Assembly: GCF_003350325.1 (NCBI RefSeq)
Contig: NZ_QLYZ01000004.1
Location: forward strand, 113,188 to 177,187
Direction: 5' to 3'
Length of the DNA stretch: 64,000 nt
Origin: Vibrio rhodolitus
GTDB lineage: Bacteria; Pseudomonadota; Gammaproteobacteria; Enterobacterales; Vibrionaceae
Position 1 is the first letter of the stretch, and every line of letters starts with the position of its first letter. The notes under the pieces were generated by a model that saw nothing but the letters and a program-made list of their open reading frames with translations, did no database searches and was not told the origin of the DNA. Position numbers and translations under genes: made by a program. Positions 55,893 to 64,000 of this stretch are shown in pieces.

Positions 55893-56837
55893 CTACATTT
55901 CGCATTCTAGACCGCTGCGATGATGTGACATCGCTTGATAAGCTTTAATGCGATTCTCCTGCTGAATATATCGCTCTGGCGGTGGTAAGACATGCAATTG
56001 CAGATCGCTAGCATCGCGAGTTGGATTTTCGGTTGGCGTGATCACTAATACCTTCAACGCCGGATTGCGGCGCAAAATACTGGCTTTGGTGCCAAGCCCA
56101 TCCTCAACGTGAAACTTACCGGCAATATGCATCACCTTCTGATTGGGATGACTGCTAAGATATTGGACGATGCTCTCGGCCATGGTTTCATCCCATGTCA
56201 TTTGCGCGGCAAACTGTTTTTCTGTCTGCTCCGGTTCGCCGTGATGCATCGACTGCATAAATTTGCTTTTGTAGGGTGAAGCTTGGGTGTTTATTTCGCT
56301 TGCAACCCAAGCGCGCTTTTCCGCTGATAACTTATCAAGGTATGCAGTACCTTGCCTGCCAACACAGCGCACAATAGAGCGCGGCGCGTTGGCGGCAATA
56401 ACCTCCAGTTGGTTGGCTTTGGCAAGTTCGATTAGTGGACGGTAATCGCTAGGATAATTTGGCCAAGCGTTTGCTTGAGTAATCAGTGGCTGCTCACCAA
56501 TTTTACCAGCAAGATACTGATCTACGATCGGCTGAGCATCGCGAGAAAACTGCTCCATCGATAGAGCAATATCAGAATTCGTAGCTAAAAGCTCGGCGAG
56601 TAAGTCTGTTTGAAAGCGATGGATACCCGTGTGGGTGTGCCATTCGCCAACTAAAATTACATCGGCATTTTGCACTTGCTCTGCTAGCTGAGAGAGAGAA
56701 TAGAGCTGTCCGTTTTCACTGTATAGCTGATAATCGTAGAAGCTTTGCAGCGTTTGATTGGTGGGCGTAGAAGGCGCAAGATTGCCGCAACCTACAAGAT
56801 ATAGCGCGGCGAGCCCGATGAGTATGGTTTTGATCAT
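55893..56837 (-). CDS. ChaN-family (heme-binding-like) lipoprotein
   Basis: The 314-residue precursor has a lipobox (ALYLVGCGN, Cys about residue 17) and a ChaN/Tiki-like domain with DVILVGEWHTHTGIHRFQ, the conserved Glu/His pairs, MSMEQFSRDAQPIVDQYL-like region and VMHIAGKFHVEDGLG. The frame is open 25 codons further upstream, but the ATG at 56837 is the lipoprotein start. It may bind heme or another ligand. rlmA lies just upstream and the two may be co-transcribed. Confidence 0.88.
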   Translation of the reverse strand: MIKTILIGLAALYLVGCGNLAPSTPTNQTLQSFYDYQLYSENGQLYSLSQLAEQVQNADVILVGEWHTHTGIHRFQTDLLAELLATNSDIALSMEQFSRDAQPIVDQYLAGKIGEQPLITQANAWPNYPSDYRPLIELAKANQLEVIAANAPRSIVRCVGRQGTAYLDKLSAEKRAWVASEINTQASPYKSKFMQSMHHGEPEQTEKQFAAQMTWDETMAESIVQYLSSHPNQKVMHIAGKFHVEDGLGTKASILRRNPALKVLVITPTENPTRDASDLQLHVLPPPERYIQQENRIKAYQAMSHHRSGLECEM

Positions 56838-56925
56838 AGAGAGCCCTAGTTCCCTTAAAGCAATAGTGTCGAACACAATTAACAGCTTAAGTAGGGCTCG
56901 GTAAAGTTGCAATATAAATACGACT

Positions 56926-57744
56926 TTAGGCTTTACGATAAACTCGGATCATAAAGTCTGCTTCACATGCAAAGTTGTTTGCCGTTTTAAGCATCTCACG
57001 CAGTTCATCACTGGCTTTCCAGGCAAAAGGTGTCATTTGCAATAAGTTAAAACCATCACCTTGGGCAAGCTCCATAACGTAGTTGAGCTTCTGTTCATGC
57101 TCGAGTGTAAAACCCGCAAGTTCTTCAGCGCTTTCACTGTGCAGGCGTACATCTTGGTAGATATGCTCACGCAATTGATAAAGGTGACGGCCTGCTGGTG
57201 TGACCGTAACGACAATCCCGCCAGTTTTCAGTGTGCGAGCGAGTTCCTCGGCTTTACAAGGCGCATAGATACGTAAAATGGCATCTAGGCTCTGATCCGA
57301 GAAAGGTAGGCGGTGGCTAGAAGCCACAGTGAACAGACAATTTGGGTAGCGTTTAGCGGCGTAGCGTATTGCAACTTTAGAAATATCGAGACCAAACACT
57401 TCAGCCTCTTCGCTTTGCAGCTTGAGTTGCTTGGCAACTTCATCGGTGTAGTAGCCTTCGCCGCAACCAATATCAAGCAATTGATGCGAGCTACCTTTGA
57501 GATAGTCTGCGCACAGCTGCGCGACTGCAAGCTTCATTGGTTGGTAATAGTCTTTTTCTAAAAAGCGGCGACGAGCTTGCATCATCTCTTTGTTATCGCC
57601 TGGATCTTTCGAACGCTTGTGCTGAACGGGCATTAAGTTGACGTAGCCTTCTTTGGCAAGGTCAAAACTGTGATTATTACTACAGCGATAGGTACGATCA
57701 GCAAAAGATAGTGATTGATGGCAAAGAGGGCATTGATAAGACAT
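56926..57744 (-). CDS. rlmA: 23S rRNA (guanine-N1)-methyltransferase RlmA
   Basis: RlmA methylates N1 of G745 in 23S rRNA. The 272 residues begin with a zinc ribbon (YQCPLCHQSL...YRCSNNHSFD) and continue with the RlmA segment GYVNLMPVQHKRSKDPGDNK and the SAM motif LLDIGCGEGYYTDEVA. It is followed by the chaN-like gene on the same strand. Confidence 0.95.
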   Translation of the reverse strand: MSYQCPLCHQSLSFADRTYRCSNNHSFDLAKEGYVNLMPVQHKRSKDPGDNKEMMQARRRFLEKDYYQPMKLAVAQLCADYLKGSSHQLLDIGCGEGYYTDEVAKQLKLQSEEAEVFGLDISKVAIRYAAKRYPNCLFTVASSHRLPFSDQSLDAILRIYAPCKAEELARTLKTGGIVVTVTPAGRHLYQLREHIYQDVRLHSESAEELAGFTLEHEQKLNYVMELAQGDGFNLLQMTPFAWKASDELREMLKTANNFACEADFMIRVYRKA

Positions 57745-57812
57745 AGCAAGCTCAACAGATGAATTTAGGCGGCAGAGTCTAGCAAGAAAGCGCCGCAGGC
57801 AAAAGAGGATAA

Positions 57813-57842
57813 CAAAAGAGTCAGCAATTTTGCTGACTCTTA
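57813..57842 (-). terminator. Terminator after the yeaD gene
   Basis: On the minus strand AGAGTCAGCAA/TTGCTGACTCT is followed by a T-rich run. Confidence 0.8.
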
Positions 57843-57871
57843 AACAGGCTTATTAACTTGGCTTAACCGCG

Positions 57872-58753
57872 TTACGCTGAAATAATCGTGCTTAGCTCGT
57901 AGCTTTCGTCAGGTTGTAACGTGATACCTTGCTGAATTGATGGTGCGTGAACGGTTGACTCCACGCATAGCATGGTTTGGTAACCATCATCAGCCATATC
58001 CGCCATACCTTGCGCGCCTAGTGACCAAGGGTTCCAAAGCACTGCCGAGTTATGACCACTGTTTTCGATAGTCAGTGTGCGGTTTAGTACTTTATCTTCT
58101 ACTTTGATTTGCGCTTCAGGTTGGGTGTAAACGCGGTCGATAGTATCAGTTAATACTAGCGTGTCACCGCCTTGGCATACTTGGCTTTCAAGCAGGCTAT
58201 CGATGTACTCTGCGCCCATACCCGTTGTTCGGGTTTGTAGAATGTCACCGACGTTTAAGTATGTGTGTAGTGCACCTGAGAAAGTCCACTCGTGATCGTC
58301 AATGTTGGTCACTTTCAGCGTAACTTTCAACTCGTCACCGACTTCCACCAGTAGGCGAGCATCAAACATATTTGGCCAAATGTCGTGCATCTCTTCGGTA
58401 GGAAATAGCGCAAGTTCAACGATAACGCCGTTATCATTTTCACGATGCTCAACCAATTCCCATTCAGAGGTGCGAGCAAAACCGTGCGCTGGCGCGGCAA
58501 TGCGACCAAACCAAGGCCAACAGACTGGAATACCGCCACGTAGCGCAGCTTTACCATCAAAAATGGCTTTTTCACTCATCCAAATAAGATCAGCTTGTCC
58601 CGCTGGTTGGTATGAAATGACATGACCACCATACAGAGCGATGCCAGCGGTTGCTTTATCATGAATGACACGAACAATTTTTACTTGGTCTTGCTCAACG
58701 ATAGTGACGTTGTCAGAGAGAACGGCAATAGTAGGTAGAGAGAGTAAATCCAT
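57872..58753 (-). CDS. yeaD: D-hexose-6-phosphate mutarotase YeaD
   Basis: The 293-residue protein is an aldose-1-epimerase-like beta-sandwich. It has the sugar-phosphate site segments LRGGIPVCWPWFGRIAAP and ALHTYLNVGD and the catalytic His and Glu. E. coli YeaD converts glucose-6-phosphate anomers. It lies right after gapA on the same strand, as in E. coli, but with a terminator between. Confidence 0.93.
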   Translation of the reverse strand: MDLLSLPTIAVLSDNVTIVEQDQVKIVRVIHDKATAGIALYGGHVISYQPAGQADLIWMSEKAIFDGKAALRGGIPVCWPWFGRIAAPAHGFARTSEWELVEHRENDNGVIVELALFPTEEMHDIWPNMFDARLLVEVGDELKVTLKVTNIDDHEWTFSGALHTYLNVGDILQTRTTGMGAEYIDSLLESQVCQGGDTLVLTDTIDRVYTQPEAQIKVEDKVLNRTLTIENSGHNSAVLWNPWSLGAQGMADMADDGYQTMLCVESTVHAPSIQQGITLQPDESYELSTIISA

Positions 58754-58821
58754 CTAGCAAATCCTTAAATCTGTTTGTGGAACGAATAGCAAATCTATCT
58801 TTACCACGAATTTCAGATACT

Positions 58822-58852
58822 AAAAAGGCGACTCGAGAGCCGCCTTTTTTAT
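58822..58852 (-). terminator. Terminator between gapA and yeaD
   Basis: The stem AAAAAGGCG/CGCCTTTTT with T-run ends gapA; some read-through to yeaD is possible. Confidence 0.88.
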
Positions 58853-58900
58853 CGTCTTACGTTTCAAACATAAGCTCGCTAATCATTGTTTCAGTAATAA

Positions 58901-60232
<1,332 letters not shown>

Positions 60233-60652
60233 ATGGAGAATACGCCAAAAAAACTAGTAAAGTCCGATGAATACTGGCGTGAGCGCTTATCTGAAGAGGA
60301 ATTTAGGGTCTGTCGTCAGCAGGGCACTGAAGCCCCTTTTAGTGGCAAATTGTTACACAATCGAGAGACGGGCATCTATCAATGTACCTGCTGTCAGGCT
60401 GATTTATTTCAATCCTCAAACAAATTTGACTCCGGATGTGGCTGGCCAAGCTTTGATGCGCCAATTAACTCACAGGCGATCCGCTATTTAGAAGATCTAA
60501 GTCACGGAATGGTGCGCACAGAAATCCGTTGTGCGATTTGTGATAGCCATTTAGGTCACGTTTTTCCCGATGGTCCGCCAACAACGGGTGAACGATTTTG
60601 CGTTAATTCGGTGTCGTTAATTTTCAACAATCCACAAAAAAGCGGTGATTAA
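60233..60652 (+). CDS. msrB: Methionine-R-sulfoxide reductase MsrB
   Basis: MsrB reduces the R form of methionine sulfoxide. The 139 residues have the zinc Cys pairs (YQCTCCQ and [12 protein letters not shown]), GCGWPSF and the catalytic Cys in [11 protein letters not shown]. The ATG at 60233 follows GGGAGAAG. The order near gapA and yeaD matches E. coli. Confidence 0.97.
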   Translation: MENTPKKLVKSDEYWRERLSEEEFRVCRQQGTEAPFSGKLLHNRETGIYQCTCCQADLFQSSNKFDSGCGWPSFDAPINSQAIRYLEDLSHGMVRTEIRCAICDSHLGHVFPDGPPTTGERFCVNSVSLIFNNPQKSGD

Positions 60653-60670
60653 ATCACCGCTTTGTGTTTT
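60636..60670 (+). terminator. Terminator of msrB
   Basis: The stem AAAGCGGTGATT/AATCACCGCTTT overlaps the stop and is followed by a T-rich run. Confidence 0.85.
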
Positions 60671-60731
60671 ATCCTTTCATTGCATTTAGGTCGTAGACGG
60701 GCTTAGCAAATTGATAAATGGTAATAAATAT

Positions 60732-60758
60732 AAAGACTTTCAATTTTGAAAGTCTTTA
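60732..60758 (-). terminator. Terminator of the DUF2989 gene
   Basis: The stem AAAGACTTTCAA/TTGAAAGTCTTT lies just after the stop on the minus strand, with weak T-run. Confidence 0.7.
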
Positions 60759-60767
60759 TAGATAGAG

Positions 60768-61583
60768 TTACAGAGCTGGAATCATAGTGGTGCGGTACAC
60801 GCCATCTTCAAGCGCGTTGTGTACGTCACTGGCGATATCATCAAGTTGCTGATATTTGTCTTCAGTAAAGCCATACAACAGCCTGTGATTATTTTTTGAT
60901 GCAGTTTGTACTTCAAATTCAGCCGCGATTTGTGACCAAATGTAGGCAAGCTCACGTCTATTTTGCTGCAAGTTTAGGCTGGCAAGCGATTTGATCGCAT
61001 CAATATTGATGTTTTTGCCATCGCTTAACTCTAAAGAACGATTGAGTAAACGTAGTGTTTTATCTGCATCCCGACTGGTATAGAACGTGGCTAGAGCGTA
61101 CTGCATTTCCGCCGACTCAAGAGCGGGTGTACCTTCTAGCTGTAAAAAGCTGCGCTGAGCATCGGTATCGCCTTCTTGGCTCCAAAGAAAGTAGAGCGCC
61201 TGAGGAGAGGTTGAATTTTGCAACTCAGCAATGATGCGCTGCTGCTCTTCTTTAAGATGCACTACAGTGGTAAAGCGTTTGGACTTGCGCTCCGATTGCG
61301 TCAAGGGTTGAATCTGCGCGGCTAACGTTAAGCACTTTTCATATTCGGCGATGATGCCATATTCTTTGATGCTGTTTTGGTCGCTAGGGTTTTTCAATAT
61401 TTCGAAACGGTGCCAAATTAAATCAGTGCGTGGGATTCGACATTGACCATCGTTGACGTTAAGAGCATCGCAGCGCAGAGCTGCATTTGCCTCACAGAGT
61501 TGCTCGGTGTTTTTTCGGCTCTCAAAACAGCCAGTGAGAGTAATACTGAGACCAACGAGGGTCGCTAGTTGTAGTTTGTTCAT
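60768..61583 (-). CDS. DUF2989 family lipoprotein
   Basis: The 271-residue precursor has a lipobox (SITLTGCFES, Cys about residue 19) and a Cys/Arg-containing N-terminal part with LRCDALNVNDGQCRIPRTDLI, typical of DUF2989. The rest is helical with TPR-like features. It is a single-gene unit. The function is unknown. Confidence 0.9.
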   Translation of the reverse strand: MNKLQLATLVGLSITLTGCFESRKNTEQLCEANAALRCDALNVNDGQCRIPRTDLIWHRFEILKNPSDQNSIKEYGIIAEYEKCLTLAAQIQPLTQSERKSKRFTTVVHLKEEQQRIIAELQNSTSPQALYFLWSQEGDTDAQRSFLQLEGTPALESAEMQYALATFYTSRDADKTLRLLNRSLELSDGKNINIDAIKSLASLNLQQNRRELAYIWSQIAAEFEVQTASKNNHRLLYGFTEDKYQQLDDIASDVHNALEDGVYRTTMIPAL

Positions 61584-61687
61584 ATTTCCCGCTGCTTGTG
61601 ATCAATTACACTTATTCTAAGAGCATTCCTTGACTCAGCTTATGAGGCGGTTATGTTTGCTCAAAAAAGTGATACTAAGGATATATC

Positions 61688-61975
61688 ATGGATGTAGAGC
61701 AACTCGTCAATGCAATTACCCCGGAAGCTTACCAACGTCTTCTTTACGCGGTAGAAACGGGTAGATGGCCTGAAGGCACTGAATTGTCTCAACAACAACG
61801 CGACTCATGCATGCAAGCTGTGATGCTATATCAATCAAAGCATAACGCAGAGGCGCAACATATGACTGTTGCTCAAGGCGGTGAAGTCAGTTTTAAATCC
61901 AAAGCAGAATTGAAAAAGCAATTTCAACCCCAGCAAGCCGATATTGTGCGCGTTAATCCTAACCATAATGAGTAG
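61688..61975 (+). CDS. yeaC: YeaC family (DUF1315) protein
   Basis: The 95-residue protein has the DUF1315 pattern (AITPEAYQRLLYAVETGRWP and TELSQQQRDSCMQAVMLYQ). It lies in a conserved msrB/yeaC neighbourhood. The function is unknown. Confidence 0.92.
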   Translation: MDVEQLVNAITPEAYQRLLYAVETGRWPEGTELSQQQRDSCMQAVMLYQSKHNAEAQHMTVAQGGEVSFKSKAELKKQFQPQQADIVRVNPNHNE

Positions 61976-62019
61976 CTGCCTACTCGATGAGCGGGAGCGA
62001 CTTTGTTTTACTAGATAAT

Positions 62020-62052
62020 AAAAAGGTAGATGCTTGTACATCTACCTTTTTT
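62020..62052. terminator. Bidirectional terminator between yeaC and the YchJ gene
   Basis: The stem AAAGGTAGATG/CATCTACCTTT is flanked by A and T runs. Confidence 0.9.
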
Positions 62053-62058
62053 GTCTAA

Positions 62059-62550
62059 TTATCCGCAGCACTTCTTAAATTTTTTGCCGCTACCGCAAAT
62101 ACAAGGATCATTGCGACCAATTTTGAGACTTTGTACCGGTTGTGATAATCGTTCATCTATCGCTGGAAGAAACTCACCATCAATGTAAAACCAAAGTCCT
62201 TGTTCGCGTATAAAACGTGAGCGCTCTTCTAAGCAGTACTGCTTTTGCTCTTCATTGAAATACGCTTTGAAAGTGACGAAACCCTCATCATTGTCGGGGC
62301 TGTAGTCACTTTCGGTCACTTCTAGATGACTCCAATCGCTATTGACTGAGTCTGCTATTTCTTCTCTTTGCTGTTCGGCATCGCAACTTGGGTGGTAAGT
62401 TGCCACTACAAAGTCAACTAAGCCAAGCACATGAGCGCTATAGCGAGCACGCATCAGTTGCTCGGGCGTTATAGCATTTGCGTGGTCATGGTGAATCGGT
62501 TGACAGCAGTCATGATAAGCGGAAGCGCTTCCGCAAGGGCACTGGCTCAT
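62059..62550 (-). CDS. ychJ: YchJ family (UPF0225) protein with two SEC-C motifs
   Basis: The 163 residues have an N-terminal SEC-C-like zinc motif ([13 protein letters not shown]), an NTF2-like middle domain and a C-terminal SEC-C motif ([18 protein letters not shown]). The frame is open to a GTG at 62565, but the ATG at 62550 (MSQCPCGS) fits the family. The function is unknown. Confidence 0.9.
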   Translation of the reverse strand: MSQCPCGSASAYHDCCQPIHHDHANAITPEQLMRARYSAHVLGLVDFVVATYHPSCDAEQQREEIADSVNSDWSHLEVTESDYSPDNDEGFVTFKAYFNEEQKQYCLEERSRFIREQGLWFYIDGEFLPAIDERLSQPVQSLKIGRNDPCICGSGKKFKKCCG

Positions 62551-62680
62551 GGTGTTTAAGCTCACTAAAACAGAAATTGTGGTAAGTGTATTGAGCCAAC
62601 CCCTTGCAGTAAAGCCCTTATAGCCAGGTCATTCTCGTTCAAGCGAGCACTTTGACTATTTTAGCTAGCACGGGTGGTCG

Positions 62681-63898
62681 TTAGTGAGTATGAACATCTA
62701 ATAGCTCTGCTGTCCAAACCATGGCTTGGTCATAGGCAGCAAAGATGTCGTCTTGTGATAGTTTTAACTTGTTGCCGACTTTTTCCACATGTGCCCACTG
62801 CGCACGTTCCAGTGCTTTTGCCAACACCAATAACCCACCTAACGCGCCGCGCTTTTCTAGCAGCGCCAGTTGAATCACCTGATCGATAGGCATCTCTTTA
62901 ACGAGTTGCTCAAGCGGGCGATCAAGCAAGCAATCAAGGAGCGAAAACATCCCAGTTAAAAAGGCGTGGCTTGATGAAACTTGAGCGCTGATTTTTCCTG
63001 CCAATAGCTGGCAGAATTTTGCTCGTTGAATTGACAGCGTGTACAAGTAATCAGGCTTGCTATCGTCATTGGCAGCCAGTGCTACCAAAGAGACAAATTT
63101 GCGTAAACGGTCTTCACCCAAATAGACTAACGCTTGATGAAACGAAAGGATCTTGCTGTTTACCGAAGGCGATGAGTTGACATAGGTGAGGAGCTTATAT
63201 GACAGCGTCACATCGCGTGAAATGAGTTTTTCAAGCTGTTGGAAATTAAGTTCGGGTTTGGAGACTTCGGTTAAGAGTTGAATAACCGTCAGCATTGAAG
63301 GGTCTAGTGCTTTTTTCTGAATGATTTCTGGCTTACTAAAAAAGTAGCCTTGAAATAAATCAAACCCTGCTTGTTTGGCAAGTTCGAACTCTTGCATGGT
63401 TTCAACTTTTTCTGCCAGAAACTGCATTTTCGAGCCGCTCATGCGCAGAATAAAACTACGTGCTTGTTCAATAGGAACACTGCGAATATCAAACTTGATG
63501 ATGTCGATATAAGGTAGAAATGCCTGCCAATCGCTGCTTGGTACAAAGTCATCAAGGGCGAGCGTGTAGCCTCGCTGCTTTAAGTCTTTAACCACATTAA
63601 GTAGCTCGGTGGTTGGTGGGCAATCTTCAAGGATCTCAATCACCATTTTACTGGGTGGAAACAGGCTAGGGATGTCGTCAATTAAGCTTTGATAAGGGAA
63701 ATTGATAAAACCGATCAAATCACCCAAGGTGTCTTGTTTGGTCGTTAATATGTGATCAGACAATAAACGAATGGTTGCCAAATCGGCATCAATGTCGGGA
63801 AAACTATTTTGTGGACTGTCGCGAAACAGCAGTTCATAACCGATGGTTTGTTTATCCACGTCCATGATCGGTTGGCGTGCGAAATAGGAATACTTCAA
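62681..63898 (-). CDS. cdgJ: EAL-HDOD protein, CdgJ-like c-di-GMP phosphodiesterase
   Basis: The 405-residue protein has an N-terminal EAL domain (about 1-195) and a C-terminal HDOD domain (about 200-400). The EAL motif reads ELL (GYELLFRD). The other catalytic-site residues seem present: Asn in FINFP, Glu in IEILE, Asp-Asp in LALDDF, Lys in IIKFDI and Glu in LAEKVE, so activity is possible. In V. cholerae the similar protein CdgJ lowers c-di-GMP and promotes motility. The symbol is given on domain order and length. Confidence 0.82.
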   Translation of the reverse strand: MKYSYFARQPIMDVDKQTIGYELLFRDSPQNSFPDIDADLATIRLLSDHILTTKQDTLGDLIGFINFPYQSLIDDIPSLFPPSKMVIEILEDCPPTTELLNVVKDLKQRGYTLALDDFVPSSDWQAFLPYIDIIKFDIRSVPIEQARSFILRMSGSKMQFLAEKVETMQEFELAKQAGFDLFQGYFFSKPEIIQKKALDPSMLTVIQLLTEVSKPELNFQQLEKLISRDVTLSYKLLTYVNSSPSVNSKILSFHQALVYLGEDRLRKFVSLVALAANDDSKPDYLYTLSIQRAKFCQLLAGKISAQVSSSHAFLTGMFSLLDCLLDRPLEQLVKEMPIDQVIQLALLEKRGALGGLLVLAKALERAQWAHVEKVGNKLKLSQDDIFAAYDQAMVWTAELLDVHTH

Positions 63899-64000
63899 AT
63901 CTACATCAACTCTTTGCTTATCACGAGAGATGATAGTGGGCGAGATAAGTTTTGCTATGAACTACTTCAAACTCCCGTTATTCACTAGGGAATGGGCGTG

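Overview
The window looks like the main chromosome of a Vibrio or a close Vibrionaceae relative. The evidence is gene content and order: the end of a polar chemotaxis cluster (parP-cheW-DUF2802) runs straight into ccmABCDEFGHI, followed by mlaA, two fadL paralogues, an ECF sigma/anti-sigma pair, fadIJ, apt-dnaX-ybaB-recR, and a gapA/yeaD/msrB/yeaC neighbourhood. The species cannot be named from the sequence alone. No rRNA or tRNA genes were seen.

Layout. 1-1940: chemotaxis-array genes, the first cut by the window edge. 2158-9204: a tightly coupled cytochrome c maturation operon. 9285-18607: a lipid and fatty-acid block (MlaA, two FadL porins, ECF sigma plus DUF3379 anti-sigma, a candidate sRNA, fadI-fadJ) with FadR-like operators. 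18806-23863: an orphan trpB, a nitroreductase, a LysR regulator, an RssB-type response regulator, a tiny membrane protein and a YbaN protein. 24010-27787: apt, dnaX (with a frameshift signal), ybaB, recR. 27827-28099: an intergenic tandem repeat. 28100-30440: aqpZ, a RidA protein and a YheO-type regulator. 30592-41011: two side-by-side alpha-glucoside utilisation modules, each with a GntR/UTRA regulator, a PTS EIICB and a GH4 6-phospho-alpha-glucosidase, plus a SemiSWEET and an aldo/keto reductase. Between the modules is a membrane-protein gene broken by a one-base frameshift and by a 263-bp MITE-like element with TA target duplication.

42300-51261 is the most unusual part: a compact integrative element of about 9 kb inserted at the 3' end of ycgN. 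It has a P2/K139-like integrase and lysogeny module (CI, Cox-like, a small ORF, CII) but no replication, capsid or tail genes. In their place is a minus-strand operon: a C5-cytosine methyltransferase, a DUF262 protein, a DUF3696 ATPase, an unrecognised protein with a C-terminal stretch reminiscent of HigB/Gp49, the integrase and a two-TM protein, with the last five genes overlapping or 2-3 nt apart. This is probably an anti-phage cargo module, perhaps related to Menshen. The original ycgN 3' end and its terminator are displaced to the right end of the element.

51474-63898 returns to ordinary chromosome: a MscS-family channel, a BCCT transporter with a structured, CU-rich 3' UTR, a small hypothetical gene, a ChaN-like lipoprotein, rlmA, yeaD, gapA, msrB, a DUF2989 lipoprotein, yeaC, a YchJ protein and an EAL-HDOD protein resembling CdgJ.
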